Below are positions 8,959-16,949 of a DNA stretch of 64,000 nt, piece after piece. Origin of the DNA: Candidatus Brocadiaceae bacterium S225 (GTDB lineage: Bacteria > Planctomycetota > Brocadiia > Brocadiales > Scalinduaceae); the NCBI GenBank assembly GCA_007859995.1, contig SMSL01000015.1:1-64000 (forward strand). The letters are read 5' to 3'. The number at the start of each line of letters is the position of its first letter. Positions within the stretch are counted from its first letter, which is position 1. Made by a program: the position numbers and the translations under genes. The notes under the pieces were generated by a model. The model ran no database searches. It worked only from the letters and a program-made list of their open reading frames with translations, and was not told the DNA's origin.

Positions 8959-9633
8959 CAGCTTTATTCCTTTTTATTTAGTGTTGTCCTTGCTTAAGTT
9001 TCACTTGCCTGTATAATTGAGCAATTGATATGCCAAGGTAATAATATTTTTGAGTAGCCGCATAATGCGTTAATATACTTGTGTTTATGTTGTATATCCT
9101 AAAGGGAACCAGTAGATAAAACTGTTCACTTTTTAGTAAATAAGACTCAGTTTAACAACAAAAGATTCCCAAGTGTCCACAAGAGTTCTTCACATCGAAA
9201 AAATTTAACATCATCTATTAACACTTTAAAAGGCATCTGATATTGACGAGTTAAATATTTTTATTAAACACTATTTCCTGATTATTCAGTTTGATTGTTC
9301 TTGATGACAATGATTCCAGGCAGGAAACAATAAAAGGAGATAATGGATGTACTGGTCTGATCACTTTTGAATATCGTAATACTGAAAAAAATACAAAAAT
9401 ATAAATCTCACATAATTTGATATTTATTCTGATAAACAGGAAAATAGAGGGTACTTATAGTGATGATGATTGTAGTAATTAAAAACCATTATATGTCAAG
9501 CATATTGCTTGACATCAGTAAAGCAAAACAATACTATTACACTAAGTAGACCAAAAAAATGATTTGAATAGTTTTCAATACTACCTGGTCTCACACTGTC
9601 AAAAGTTCATTACTTACTACCTGTTTAAAATGC
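8959..9633. other. Intergenic region between PilZ and the sigma-54 activator
   Basis: 675 AT-rich bases without a gene I can support. No convincing repeat, hairpin or promoter stands out. It must hold the divergent promoters of the PilZ gene and the activator gene. Confidence 0.4.
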
Positions 9634-10755
9634 ATGGAAGCAATTATGAAAAACAGTGGCTCTATTCATGAATGTAAATGGTCTTTCGACAAGCATGATC
9701 TACAAAGAGAACGTGATCATGCGAAGGCTGCACTCAAGAGGGAATTTGCTTTAGGGCAGATTCTGGGTAATAGTAAGGCCATAAAAAATCTCAAAGAAAA
9801 CTTAATCAAAATATCTTCTTGTGACGTTAATGTCTTGATTACCGGCGAGAGTGGTACCGGAAAAGAACTGGTTGCCAGAGCCACTCATTATCTGAGTGAT
9901 AGAAAAGGGAAGCCTTTTATCCCGGTCAACTGTGGTGCAATTCCAGAAAATCTTTTTGAAAATGAACTATTTGGACACTCAAAGGGAGCATATACGGATG
10001 CAGGTATTCAGCAAGACGGTCTGGTTAAAGAGGCTGAGGGTGGTACTCTATTTCTGGATGAGATTGGAACCGTAAATCCTTTTATACAGACAAAACTTCT
10101 ACGATTGATACAGGAGAGTGAGTATCGGCCACTTGGATATTCAAAAAGTATTAAGGCAAACATCAGGCTGCTTGCTGCTACTAATATCGATTTACATCAT
10201 CTTGTCGAACAAAACACATTCAGAGAAGACCTCTTTTACCGGTTGAATGTTGTTCCATTCCATATCCCACCATTAAGAGAGCGGAAAGGGGATATCCCTA
10301 TACTAATCAAACATTTTATTAAGAAATATTCTAGAGAATATAATAAAGCAATTACAGTGATCCCTGTAGAAGTTATGAGTGTTTTGGTATCTTATTCGTG
10401 GCCAGGAAATATTAGAGAACTAGAGAATAAAATCCAACAGTTAGTTGTAATGTCAACATCTTCTGTAGTAAACGCAAAAGATATTCAGCTTACAATGAAA
10501 GAGCCAATCTCAAAAGAATTGGTTATAGAACATCTTAACGCAGTTAAAGAAAAAATAATTAATCAATCTGAAATTGAAACCTTTAACGTGGCAAAGAAAA
10601 AGGTCAATGATCTCTTTGAAAAAACCTATCTCACGCAGCTTCTAAGAGTATGTAAAGGAGATATGGTGAATGCCTCTAAAAAAGCAGGTAAGAGCCGCAC
10701 TGCCTTCTGGAACCTTCTAAAAAAACAGAACCTTTCACCAAAACAATTCCGCTAA
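9634..10755 (+). CDS. Sigma-54-dependent transcriptional activator without receiver domain
   Basis: A 373-residue bacterial enhancer-binding protein. A short N-terminal part of about 40 residues precedes the AAA+ domain with Walker A GESGTGKE (71-78), the sigma-54 contact loop GAYTDA (118-123, a variant of GAFTGA), Walker B GTLFLDEIG (137-145), and the LRERKGDIP and SWPGNIRELEN motifs. The C-terminus (about 340-370) is a Fis-type helix-turn-helix. No receiver, GAF or PAS domain is present, so activity is probably set by expression or a binding partner, as in PspF. It is the last intact gene before the eCIS operon and on the same strand, which makes it a candidate regulator of that locus. I found no clear -24/-12 element. 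Confidence 0.85.
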   Translation: MEAIMKNSGSIHECKWSFDKHDLQRERDHAKAALKREFALGQILGNSKAIKNLKENLIKISSCDVNVLITGESGTGKELVARATHYLSDRKGKPFIPVNCGAIPENLFENELFGHSKGAYTDAGIQQDGLVKEAEGGTLFLDEIGTVNPFIQTKLLRLIQESEYRPLGYSKSIKANIRLLAATNIDLHHLVEQNTFREDLFYRLNVVPFHIPPLRERKGDIPILIKHFIKKYSREYNKAITVIPVEVMSVLVSYSWPGNIRELENKIQQLVVMSTSSVVNAKDIQLTMKEPISKELVIEHLNAVKEKIINQSEIETFNVAKKKVNDLFEKTYLTQLLRVCKGDMVNASKKAGKSRTAFWNLLKKQNLSPKQFR

Positions 10756-10784
10756 GAAAAGCAGGAAGGCATGAAGAGTAAGAG

Positions 10785-11029
10785 GATGGAATTCTTAATT
10801 CCTTTGAAATACCGGGAGCATTTAATGCGTTATTAACCCAGTCTAAACTGCCTATATGGAATTTAATTCTACTTTCTGATTCGAGCATGCCAACTTCCCA
10901 TACCGATATAATCGAAACCCTGCTGTTCGAATATTTAACGGAGTTTCCAATGAATGAAAGACATTGGGGGGTTATCACTTTTTTTTCTTTATTCAATAGC
11001 CATAGCCAGATATGAGTGTCTAAAAGTAT
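10785..11029 (-). pseudogene. Degraded VapC-type PIN-domain toxin
   Basis: The minus strand reads ILLDTHIWLWLLNKEKK, then RVSIISVWEVGMLES, then GSLDWVNNALNAPGIS. These are the three signature blocks of VapC PIN toxins of the 'LLDTHIWLW' type. No normal start codon exists: a TAG lies two codons before the ATA at the expected start. After PGI the sequence loses similarity, so the C-terminal Asp-containing half is gone. Just upstream on the same strand lies an antitoxin-like tail. I call it a dead toxin-antitoxin module next to the eCIS operon. Confidence 0.6.
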
Positions 11030-11052
11030 CAGCTAGTCAGAATCATTCATCT

Positions 11053-11150
11053 TCATTCCATTTCACACTCAGTTGGTTTCACAATATCTTCCGTAATAAC
11101 ATCTGAATTTTTGCGAGAGCCAAATAGCGGTTTAGGTGCTTCTTCCTCTT
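11053..11150 (-). pseudogene. Antitoxin C-terminal fragment (Phd/DUF2281-like)
   Basis: A minus-strand frame of about 30 codons reads EEAPKPLFGSRKNSDVITED and ends in TGA at 11053-11055. The 'PLFG..K....I.ED' pattern resembles the toxin-binding tail of antitoxins paired with VapC proteins of the DTHIWLW type. It is placed exactly upstream of the vapC remnant. No start or DNA-binding part is left. Confidence 0.4.
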
Positions 11151-11192
11151 AAAATAGTGTCAATTTGTGAAATTAATGGTTTTCCTCACAAC

Positions 11193-11232
11193 CGTCACAA
11201 TACAATGACTCAAGTGTCATGATTTTGTGACG
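11193..11232. promoter_or_regulatory. Imperfect 17-base dyad symmetry
   Basis: CGTCACAATACAATGAC and GTCATGATTTTGTGACG form an inverted repeat with three mismatches around a six-base centre. No U-tract follows, so it does not look like a terminator. Lying about 330 bases before the first small gene of the eCIS region, it could be an operator, or a leftover of the dead toxin-antitoxin module. Confidence 0.3.
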
Positions 11233-11562
11233 CATTAACTTGGGTATATTCAATCACTTATCAAAGAATCGTTATAAATTTATGACGGTATGATACAACC
11301 TCTTTTACTGCAATATGTGTATCTCTTTGAATATCAGCATGTTAAGTGTTTGGTCTGTATTTTGCTTCATGTATTTCTAGTAAAGGCTGGGGCTGTTTCC
11401 CCTGTCCACTCGGATGAAAAGGTCTGGATGGATCCGACTAATGCCAAATGGCAAACAGCTTTTAATCAGCAAATGATTCATTTGCGAAAGTGTTCCTAAG
11501 ACTTTATAGATTTTATCTGAGAATATCTGCGTCCTATTAAAATAATATTTCAACATCAATCT

Positions 11563-11814
11563 TTGTCTCTTAAAGTTCCAGTGAACAATACACAAGAGGA
11601 TATTGCCAGAATGATACTTGACTATCTACGTACGAATCCCGATGCGGGCGATACACTGGAAGGAATCTCCAAGTGGTGGTTAAATCTGGGAAAAATTGAT
11701 GTTAAGGTTGATGAGGTATCAAGTTTTCTTGAAACTCTGGTCAAAGAACGTAAAGTTAAAAGATATGTCATAAAAGGAGATACTCCCATTTACAAGATTT
11801 GTAGAGATGTTTAA
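11563..11814 (+). CDS. Small winged-helix-like protein at the head of the eCIS locus
   Basis: An 83-residue protein with the pattern of a compact winged helix: helix (DIARMILDYLRTNP), helix (EGISKWWL), a recognition-like helix (VDEVSSFLETLVKER), then a KVKRYVIKGDTPIYKI wing. The TTG start is uncertain, no strong ribosome-binding site is seen, and a GTG at 11581 is an alternative. Proteins like this occur beside contractile-system genes, but I cannot name a family. A palindromic element begins on its stop codon. Function could be regulatory or structural. Confidence 0.5.
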   Translation: MSLKVPVNNTQEDIARMILDYLRTNPDAGDTLEGISKWWLNLGKIDVKVDEVSSFLETLVKERKVKRYVIKGDTPIYKICRDV

Positions 11815-11951
11815 TTAGTTTCTCTATCGGAAAGCTACAGCTTATTCAAAAATGTAGGGACTGTTTCCAAAACAGCCTTCAATAGCAGTTCGTTTGGGAA
11901 ACAGTCCCTACAGAAAAAATTAAAAATAGCTTTCCGCAACAGAAACTAATT
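11813..11951. mobile_element. MITE-like palindromic element
   Basis: About 139 bases form a long imperfect palindrome. The ends are AATTAGTTTCT and AGAAACTAATT (perfect complements). Inner matching blocks are CGGAAAGCT (left) with AGCTTTCCG (right) and TAGGGACTGTTTCC (left) with GGAAACAGTCCCTA (right). It has no ORF, so it would be non-autonomous. It starts at the stop codon of the 83-residue gene. Beyond it, a frameshifted coding remnant reads VDQISDLVQKRNFDFCLITD and stops at 12054-12056. Confidence 0.65.
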
Positions 11952-12269
11952 GGGCCAAGATATAATTTGGTCGATCAAATATCTGATTTAGTACAAAAAA
12001 GAAATTTTGATTTTTGCCTTATTACTGATGACCTTAAAGAAGTAGGCTTAAAATAAAATGTCTCTCATTACTGACGTAAAGATTATTGTAATAAGGAATA
12101 GCAACTAGTTGGTTCTAAGTATTTGATGTAACTCACGTGGCGGAGCTGTGTTTACATTTCATAATAAAATTACAATTCTATCTATTAAAGAAATGGTTTT
12201 GCAAGATATATAGTTTATAAATGCATGGCTATTTAGCTAGCTATAAAAAAGAGAGGAGAAATTGGAAAA
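11952..12269. other. Leader region before the eCIS structural genes
   Basis: Holds a short coding remnant at 11970-12056 (28 codons, no start, ending EVGLK and TAA). About 210 bases follow that should include the promoter of the structural genes. GAGAGGAGAAATT before 12270 is a ribosome-binding site. I see AT-rich words such as TATATAG and TTATAAAT near 12205-12225 but no well-spaced -35/-10 pair. Confidence 0.35.
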
Positions 12270-12674
12270 ATGTCTGAGAAAATTAGTGTGTCTTTAGCTG
12301 TTCAGGTTTCTGGAGGTCCTAAAATATCGTCTACTCAGTCAATAGCGATTGAAGCCTATGACTCGATCAAAGTAACTATCCTTGGAACAGCACAAGGTCA
12401 GGCAGATAGCGACAAAGAAGTAGAGGTGCAGCCTGGAGCGGTATCAGGTCAGGTGAGTTTCCTTGCCATCACTTCTAATCGATATGACAGCAATTTGACG
12501 TATGAAGTGAATGCAATAGCAAGCGGTGTTGTCGCACTTGACAGTCCGCATATACTTGCTGGTCAGGGAGCTGTTGGCCTTCTGGACCCTGCGCCCACCA
12601 GACTCTTTTTTTCAAGTAACATTGCCGAAAATGCAGAAATTCATATTCTTGTGGGCCGTGATGCAACTCCGTAG
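12270..12674 (+). CDS. Small beta-rich protein upstream of the sheath gene
   Basis: A 134-residue protein with alternating short hydrophobic strands (ISVSLAVQVSGG, IKVTILGTAQ, VSFLAITSNRY, EIHILVGRD) and no helices, signal peptide or membrane segments. It is preceded by a good ribosome-binding site and followed 54 bases later by the sheath gene, so it is almost certainly part of the eCIS operon. I do not recognise a named family. Candidates by size and position are a minor tail or baseplate protein, or a capsid-like decoration. Confidence 0.5.
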   Translation: MSEKISVSLAVQVSGGPKISSTQSIAIEAYDSIKVTILGTAQGQADSDKEVEVQPGAVSGQVSFLAITSNRYDSNLTYEVNAIASGVVALDSPHILAGQGAVGLLDPAPTRLFFSSNIAENAEIHILVGRDATP

Positions 12675-12727
12675 TTGCAGGTAGTTATGTATAAAAATGA
12701 TAGATCTTTAAAAAGGAGGAGTGTACT

Positions 12728-14686
12728 ATGCCAGTAACACCAACATATCCGGGCGTTTATGTCGAGGAAGTGCCCAGCGGTGTGCGCACAATTGTCGGTG
12801 TTGCAACTTCTGTTGCAGCGTTCATTGGTTATTTTGCGCGTGGTCCGATGGATCTGGCAGTCCAGATTTTTAACATGGGCGATTTTCAGCGCGAGTTTGG
12901 TGGTTTGTATAGGGATAGCGAAGCGAGCTACGCAATCGATCAGTTTTTTAAAAACGGAGGTTCGGAGGCTTGGGTGGTGCGAACCGCAGAGCAAAACACA
13001 GCCCAGGCAGCAGCAATTGAGCTTCAAGATTCGGCTTCTGGCGGCACTTCTATTCTGCTCGCAACCGCAGCAAATGAAGGCAACTGGGGGGTGAATGTGC
13101 GAATCGATGTTGACTATGCAACGACGGATCCTGCCAACACTTTTAATTTGGTGGTGACGGAACTTGCGACTGTGGCCGGAAGGCTTCAGCCTGTGGTTAC
13201 AGAAACTTTCCGTAACTTAATTATCGATGACACGAAATCCAACCATGTTATTGATGTTGTTAACGATGGTTCCAAATTGATCCAACTTAGTTTAGTTGGT
13301 TCTCCTACGCCGGGTCAAAAGCCAGCACAAACAGGAACAATCAGTAAAACGTTAAACAAACCGGCAGGTGGTCTTGGTGACCTAGCGGGGCTGGGTGGAA
13401 AAAGTATGCAGGTAAACCATAGTAATGGAACATCTGCAAATATAACATTGGATGCAACGGACCCTTCGACACTTGCTGAATTGGCTGCTCAGTTACAAAC
13501 CAAAATTCGGAATATTCATGCAGATTTTCTCAGGCTCACTGTAACGATAAATAGAACTTCATCAGAAGACGGTTATCTGCAGGTGAAAGCCGGTAGTTCA
13601 GACCCCAGTTCTATCATATCCTTTACAGACTTAGGTCTGGCCCCACAAGACTTAGCAAGTACTATAGAATTAGAAAACGCCGGGCGTACAAATGTACAGC
13701 AATATGCCCTTGGAAGTAATGTCGTAGCGGGAGCGCAGGCGCTTCCTGGTGGGTCACTTCAACTTGGAGAAGATGGGAATCCACCAGATGCGACAGCTCT
13801 TATCGGCAGTCAGGCTACCAAAACAGGGATGTATACCCTTGAAGACGTGGACCTTTTTAACATTCTTTGCATTCCTAGTGCTGCAGAGTTAAGCGATACA
13901 AATATGCAGACAGTCTACAGTGAAGCTTTAAATTACTGTGAGGAGCGTCGTGCGTTTCTTATCATCGACATACCGGAGGCTACTAACAACCTGCAGGATG
14001 CCCGGGACTGGCTTGATGATAATGCGATATTACGGCATCGAAACGCGGCGGCATATTTTCCTCGACCGCGGATTCCAGATCCTCTCAATAACTACCGTTT
14101 AAAGAGTGTTGGCGCCAGTGGTACAGTTGCCGGAATTTATGCTCGGACCGATGCTACGCGAGGAGTGTGGAAAGCTCCGGCTGGTATCGAAGCCGCGCTC
14201 CGTAATGTCCCGGACCTGGACTATAAACTTACCGATCCGGAAAACGGCCAGTTGAATCCTCTTGGTCTAAATAGTCTGCGAAATTTTGACATTTACGGTA
14301 ATGTGTGTTGGGGTTCCAGAACACTGGTAGGGGCCGATCAGCAGGCGTCAGAATGGAAATACGTGCCTGTCAGGCGCATAGCACTTTTCATTGAAGAAAG
14401 CCTGTTTCGTGGGTCCCAGTGGGTGGTGTTTGAACCGAATGACGAGCCACTCTGGGCCCAAATTCGGCTAAACGTTGGAGCTTTTATGCATAATCTATTT
14501 AGGCAGGGGGCTTTTCAGGGGACTACGCCGAGGGACGCGTACCTTGTGAAGTGCGATTCTGAAACAACCACACAGAATGATATAAACCTGGGTGTCGTTA
14601 ACATACTCGTAGGGTTTGCACCGCTCAAACCAGCCGAGTTTGTAATAATTAGAATACAACAATTAGCTGGTCAGATAGAGACATAA
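12728..14686 (+). CDS. Contractile tail sheath protein (Afp2/Pvc2-like)
   Basis: A 652-residue sheath subunit. The N-terminus PTYPGVYVEEVPSGVRTIVGVATSVAAFIGY is the hallmark of the phage/eCIS tail sheath family. The C-terminal half has RNFDIYGNVCWGSRTL, WKYVPVRRIALFIEESLFRG and VGFAPLKPAEFVIIRIQQLAGQ, the subtilisin-like/C-terminal sheath core that forms the contractile mesh. A region at about 190-320 is an insertion whose fold-like pattern recurs in the large baseplate-J protein downstream. A very strong ribosome-binding site (AAGGAGGAG) fits a highly expressed structural protein. Only one sheath gene is present, whereas Afp and PVC carry several. Confidence 0.95.
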   Translation: MPVTPTYPGVYVEEVPSGVRTIVGVATSVAAFIGYFARGPMDLAVQIFNMGDFQREFGGLYRDSEASYAIDQFFKNGGSEAWVVRTAEQNTAQAAAIELQDSASGGTSILLATAANEGNWGVNVRIDVDYATTDPANTFNLVVTELATVAGRLQPVVTETFRNLIIDDTKSNHVIDVVNDGSKLIQLSLVGSPTPGQKPAQTGTISKTLNKPAGGLGDLAGLGGKSMQVNHSNGTSANITLDATDPSTLAELAAQLQTKIRNIHADFLRLTVTINRTSSEDGYLQVKAGSSDPSSIISFTDLGLAPQDLASTIELENAGRTNVQQYALGSNVVAGAQALPGGSLQLGEDGNPPDATALIGSQATKTGMYTLEDVDLFNILCIPSAAELSDTNMQTVYSEALNYCEERRAFLIIDIPEATNNLQDARDWLDDNAILRHRNAAAYFPRPRIPDPLNNYRLKSVGASGTVAGIYARTDATRGVWKAPAGIEAALRNVPDLDYKLTDPENGQLNPLGLNSLRNFDIYGNVCWGSRTLVGADQQASEWKYVPVRRIALFIEESLFRGSQWVVFEPNDEPLWAQIRLNVGAFMHNLFRQGAFQGTTPRDAYLVKCDSETTTQNDINLGVVNILVGFAPLKPAEFVIIRIQQLAGQIET

Positions 14687-14696
14687 AGGAGAAATT

Positions 14697-15224
14697 ATGG
14701 CACAGTTTAGCGTAAATACACACCGTTTTGATCCGTATAAAAATTTCAAGTTTCGCGTAAAGTGGGATGGAAAATATGTAGCCGGTGTAAGCAAGGTGGG
14801 TGCTTTGAAACGGACCACGGAGAGTACCGACTGGAGGGAAGGGGGAGATCCCAGCACAGTGCGCAAAACACCAGGCCAGAGCAAGTACGAAGCGATCACT
14901 CTTGAGCGCGGTGTAACTCATGACACCGAATTCGAGAAATGGGCCAACAAGGTCTGGAACTTCGGTTCCGGGCTGGGTAGTGAAGTATCTCTAAAAGACT
15001 TCCGCAAGGATCTTATTATAGAGATTTATAACGAAGCCGGTCAACTTGCTATTGCTTATAAAGTGTTTCGTTGCTGGGTTTCTGAATATCAGGCCATGCC
15101 AGAGCTTGATGCAAGCGCTAATGCTATAGCCATTCAGACCTTGAAGTTAGAAAACGAAGGATGGGAGCGGGATTATGAGACCACCGAACCAACCGAACCA
15201 AGTCATACCGAGCCTGAGGATTAA
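14697..15224 (+). CDS. Inner tube protein (Afp1/T4 gp19-like)
   Basis: A 175-residue protein beginning FDPYKNFKFRVKWDGKYVAGVSKVGALKR, the gp19-type tail tube signature. It continues with ITLERGVTHDTEFEKWANKVW and a final amphipathic strand region. It forms the rigid tube inside the sheath. The last 15 or so residues are Glu/Thr/Pro-rich, an acidic tail not needed for the tube fold. It sits 10 bases after the sheath gene, the usual sheath-tube order, with GGAGAAATT as ribosome-binding site. Only one tube gene is seen in the locus. Confidence 0.93.
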   Translation: MAQFSVNTHRFDPYKNFKFRVKWDGKYVAGVSKVGALKRTTESTDWREGGDPSTVRKTPGQSKYEAITLERGVTHDTEFEKWANKVWNFGSGLGSEVSLKDFRKDLIIEIYNEAGQLAIAYKVFRCWVSEYQAMPELDASANAIAIQTLKLENEGWERDYETTEPTEPSHTEPED

Positions 15225-15226
15225 TT

Positions 15227-16108
15227 TTGATGGATTGTTTAGGACAGGTTATTTTGCCAAATGGCTACTGGATAGATAGAACGCATTACCGGAATGTTAA
15301 ATTGCGCGTGCTTACAGGTCTTGATGAAGAGTTTTTTGCGGAGCAGATCAGTACCACTTTTCCGGCTAACCGTATAACGAACTTGTTGAACCGTTGTATT
15401 ACCAGTATGGACGGCGTTGAAGAAGTAACATCTGATGCGGTAGGTAGGCTTACAGTTGGTGATCGTGAGGCGTTACTTTTACATCTCCGGCGTTTGATCA
15501 TGGGGGAACGGATGCAGTGCATACTTAATTGTCCTCAAACAGATTGTAATGAGCTTATGGATATTGAACTAAGAGTGAGTGACTTATTGCAACCAACCTA
15601 TCAAAAACCTGAACCTGTATACGAGGATATAGTAGAAAGTGCTGGGAGGAAATTTCGTGTTCGCTTCAGCTTGCCAACCGGGATTGATCAGGAAGCGGCG
15701 GCACTTAAGGCAAGTACAGATGTTCAGGCCGGAGGTGTATTGTTGCTAAGGCGATGTGTCGAGTCCGTTTTTGACGATGAGGATATTGAAACAGAATGGT
15801 TTCCTGAGATATTGCCTGAGATGTTGAAGGCTCTCCCGATTAAAATGGCCCGGTTGGATCCACAGGCAGAATTGATTTTAAATTTAACCTGCCCTATATG
15901 TGAAGAGTCGTTTTCCACCCTGTTTGATACGGGAGCATATTTACTACAGGAAATTACGTCAACATCAGACGATCTTTACTCTCAGATCCATTTGCTTGCA
16001 CTCCATTATCACTGGAGCGAAGCAGATATTTTGAGTATGAACATCAACAAGAGGCATCGCTATTTAAATCTATTGTTGGATACTCTTTCTCCTGAAGGAT
16101 TAACATGA
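15227..16108 (+). CDS. T4-family baseplate hub assembly chaperone-like protein
   Basis: A 293-residue protein of the type found after the tube gene in many eCIS loci. The N-terminal block YRNVKLRVLTGLDEEFFAE is followed by LHLRRLIMGERMQCILNCP. Cysteine pairs (C-P-x-T-x-C near residue 104-108 and C-P-x-C near 224-227) could bind zinc. The C-terminus is WSEADILSMNINKRHRYLNLL. The family resembles T4 gp26/gp51-type hub chaperones, which act in assembly and are not in the final particle. Overlaps the next gene by ATGA. Confidence 0.65.
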   Translation: MMDCLGQVILPNGYWIDRTHYRNVKLRVLTGLDEEFFAEQISTTFPANRITNLLNRCITSMDGVEEVTSDAVGRLTVGDREALLLHLRRLIMGERMQCILNCPQTDCNELMDIELRVSDLLQPTYQKPEPVYEDIVESAGRKFRVRFSLPTGIDQEAAALKASTDVQAGGVLLLRRCVESVFDDEDIETEWFPEILPEMLKALPIKMARLDPQAELILNLTCPICEESFSTLFDTGAYLLQEITSTSDDLYSQIHLLALHYHWSEADILSMNINKRHRYLNLLLDTLSPEGLT

Positions 16109-16944
16109 GCGTATATTTATTAAATCTAGCAACACGGGGAGCCGGGTTATGCCCCATGAATTCAATAAGACCACGAAAAAGTATCTTTGAATCAAGCAAC
16201 GTTACCTCTGCATTTATTAACAATGCCCCAAATGAGACTGTTTCAGATGGGCTGGACAGATTTTACAACCCTTCAGAGCAAGCAAAACCGGCAAGAAGAG
16301 ATTTTCAGTCTCTAAAAAATGTTGAAACTCATCTGGTAACGCCAGGTGTGCTGTCTGATAATTTGCCAACAAATTCTATGGCAGAATCTGTTGTGGAAGA
16401 TTTTGCTGTACCAATGGATAGCTCTAACGGTAAAACATCAAAAATAAAGCATCCGGAGTTATCCACTCAATTATCCGAAGAAACACAACTCGATTCTCAT
16501 GCACCTCAACAGGCGATAGATAGTACAACCAAAGCACCTGAACCTATGGAAGAATTTGGAAATACTCCGAATGTTTCAGAGATTTCAACTCCATCATTGA
16601 TAAAAGATGTACCCTCGAACTATCAAGAAGTGTCGTCTTTGTCACCGCTACAGTCATATGTTAAGGACAAACAGGAAATAAAAAAACCTGTACCACCATC
16701 TAAGATCGAGAAAACCAATATATTGCCTATAAGACAAACAATATTTTCGAAAGTCGGATCAGTGATCAAAAAGGCGGCTATTCAACCTGAAACCAAACAA
16801 ACGGTAAAAATCAATATTGGTAAGGTGGAAGTGCGCGCAGCGCCAACACAACAACCTCACACGGCTCCTCCGTCTCAAAAACCCGCTAGGAGTGGGTTTG
16901 GCGATTATTTATTAGTTCGCAACTATGGATTTTCGGAGCACTAA
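16105..16944 (+). CDS. Disordered eCIS-associated protein with a conserved IGKVEVRA tail
   Basis: A 279-residue protein, low in hydrophobics and rich in Ser, Thr, Pro, Glu and Lys, predicted disordered for most of its length. Near the C-terminus the only ordered-looking block is KINIGKVEVRAAP, followed by a Pro-rich spacer and FGDYLLVRNYG. A short 'IGRIEVRA...DYL' tail of this kind recurs in proteins between the hub chaperone and DUF4255 genes of eCIS loci (family memory, not searched). Overlaps the upstream gene by four bases. It may be a scaffold, length-setting or assembly factor. It is not an obvious tape measure because it lacks long helices. Confidence 0.55.
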   Translation: MSVYLLNLATRGAGLCPMNSIRPRKSIFESSNVTSAFINNAPNETVSDGLDRFYNPSEQAKPARRDFQSLKNVETHLVTPGVLSDNLPTNSMAESVVEDFAVPMDSSNGKTSKIKHPELSTQLSEETQLDSHAPQQAIDSTTKAPEPMEEFGNTPNVSEISTPSLIKDVPSNYQEVSSLSPLQSYVKDKQEIKKPVPPSKIEKTNILPIRQTIFSKVGSVIKKAAIQPETKQTVKINIGKVEVRAAPTQQPHTAPPSQKPARSGFGDYLLVRNYGFSEH

Positions 16945-16949
16945 TCTCT

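Noticed and set aside
10676..10996. Full 106-residue minus-strand frame as an intact gene
   Set aside because: Its first two thirds are a PIN toxin without a start, and its end is read antisense to the activator gene, so a pseudogene call fits better.
11290..11499. 69-residue plus-strand frame with a hydrophobic start
   Set aside because: No ribosome-binding site, no family, and mixed composition; it may be a remnant but support is too weak.
12100..12269. Sigma-54 promoter before the eCIS structural genes
   Set aside because: TGGCGGAGCTGTGTTT near 12139 has the -24 half but not a TTGC at the right spacing.
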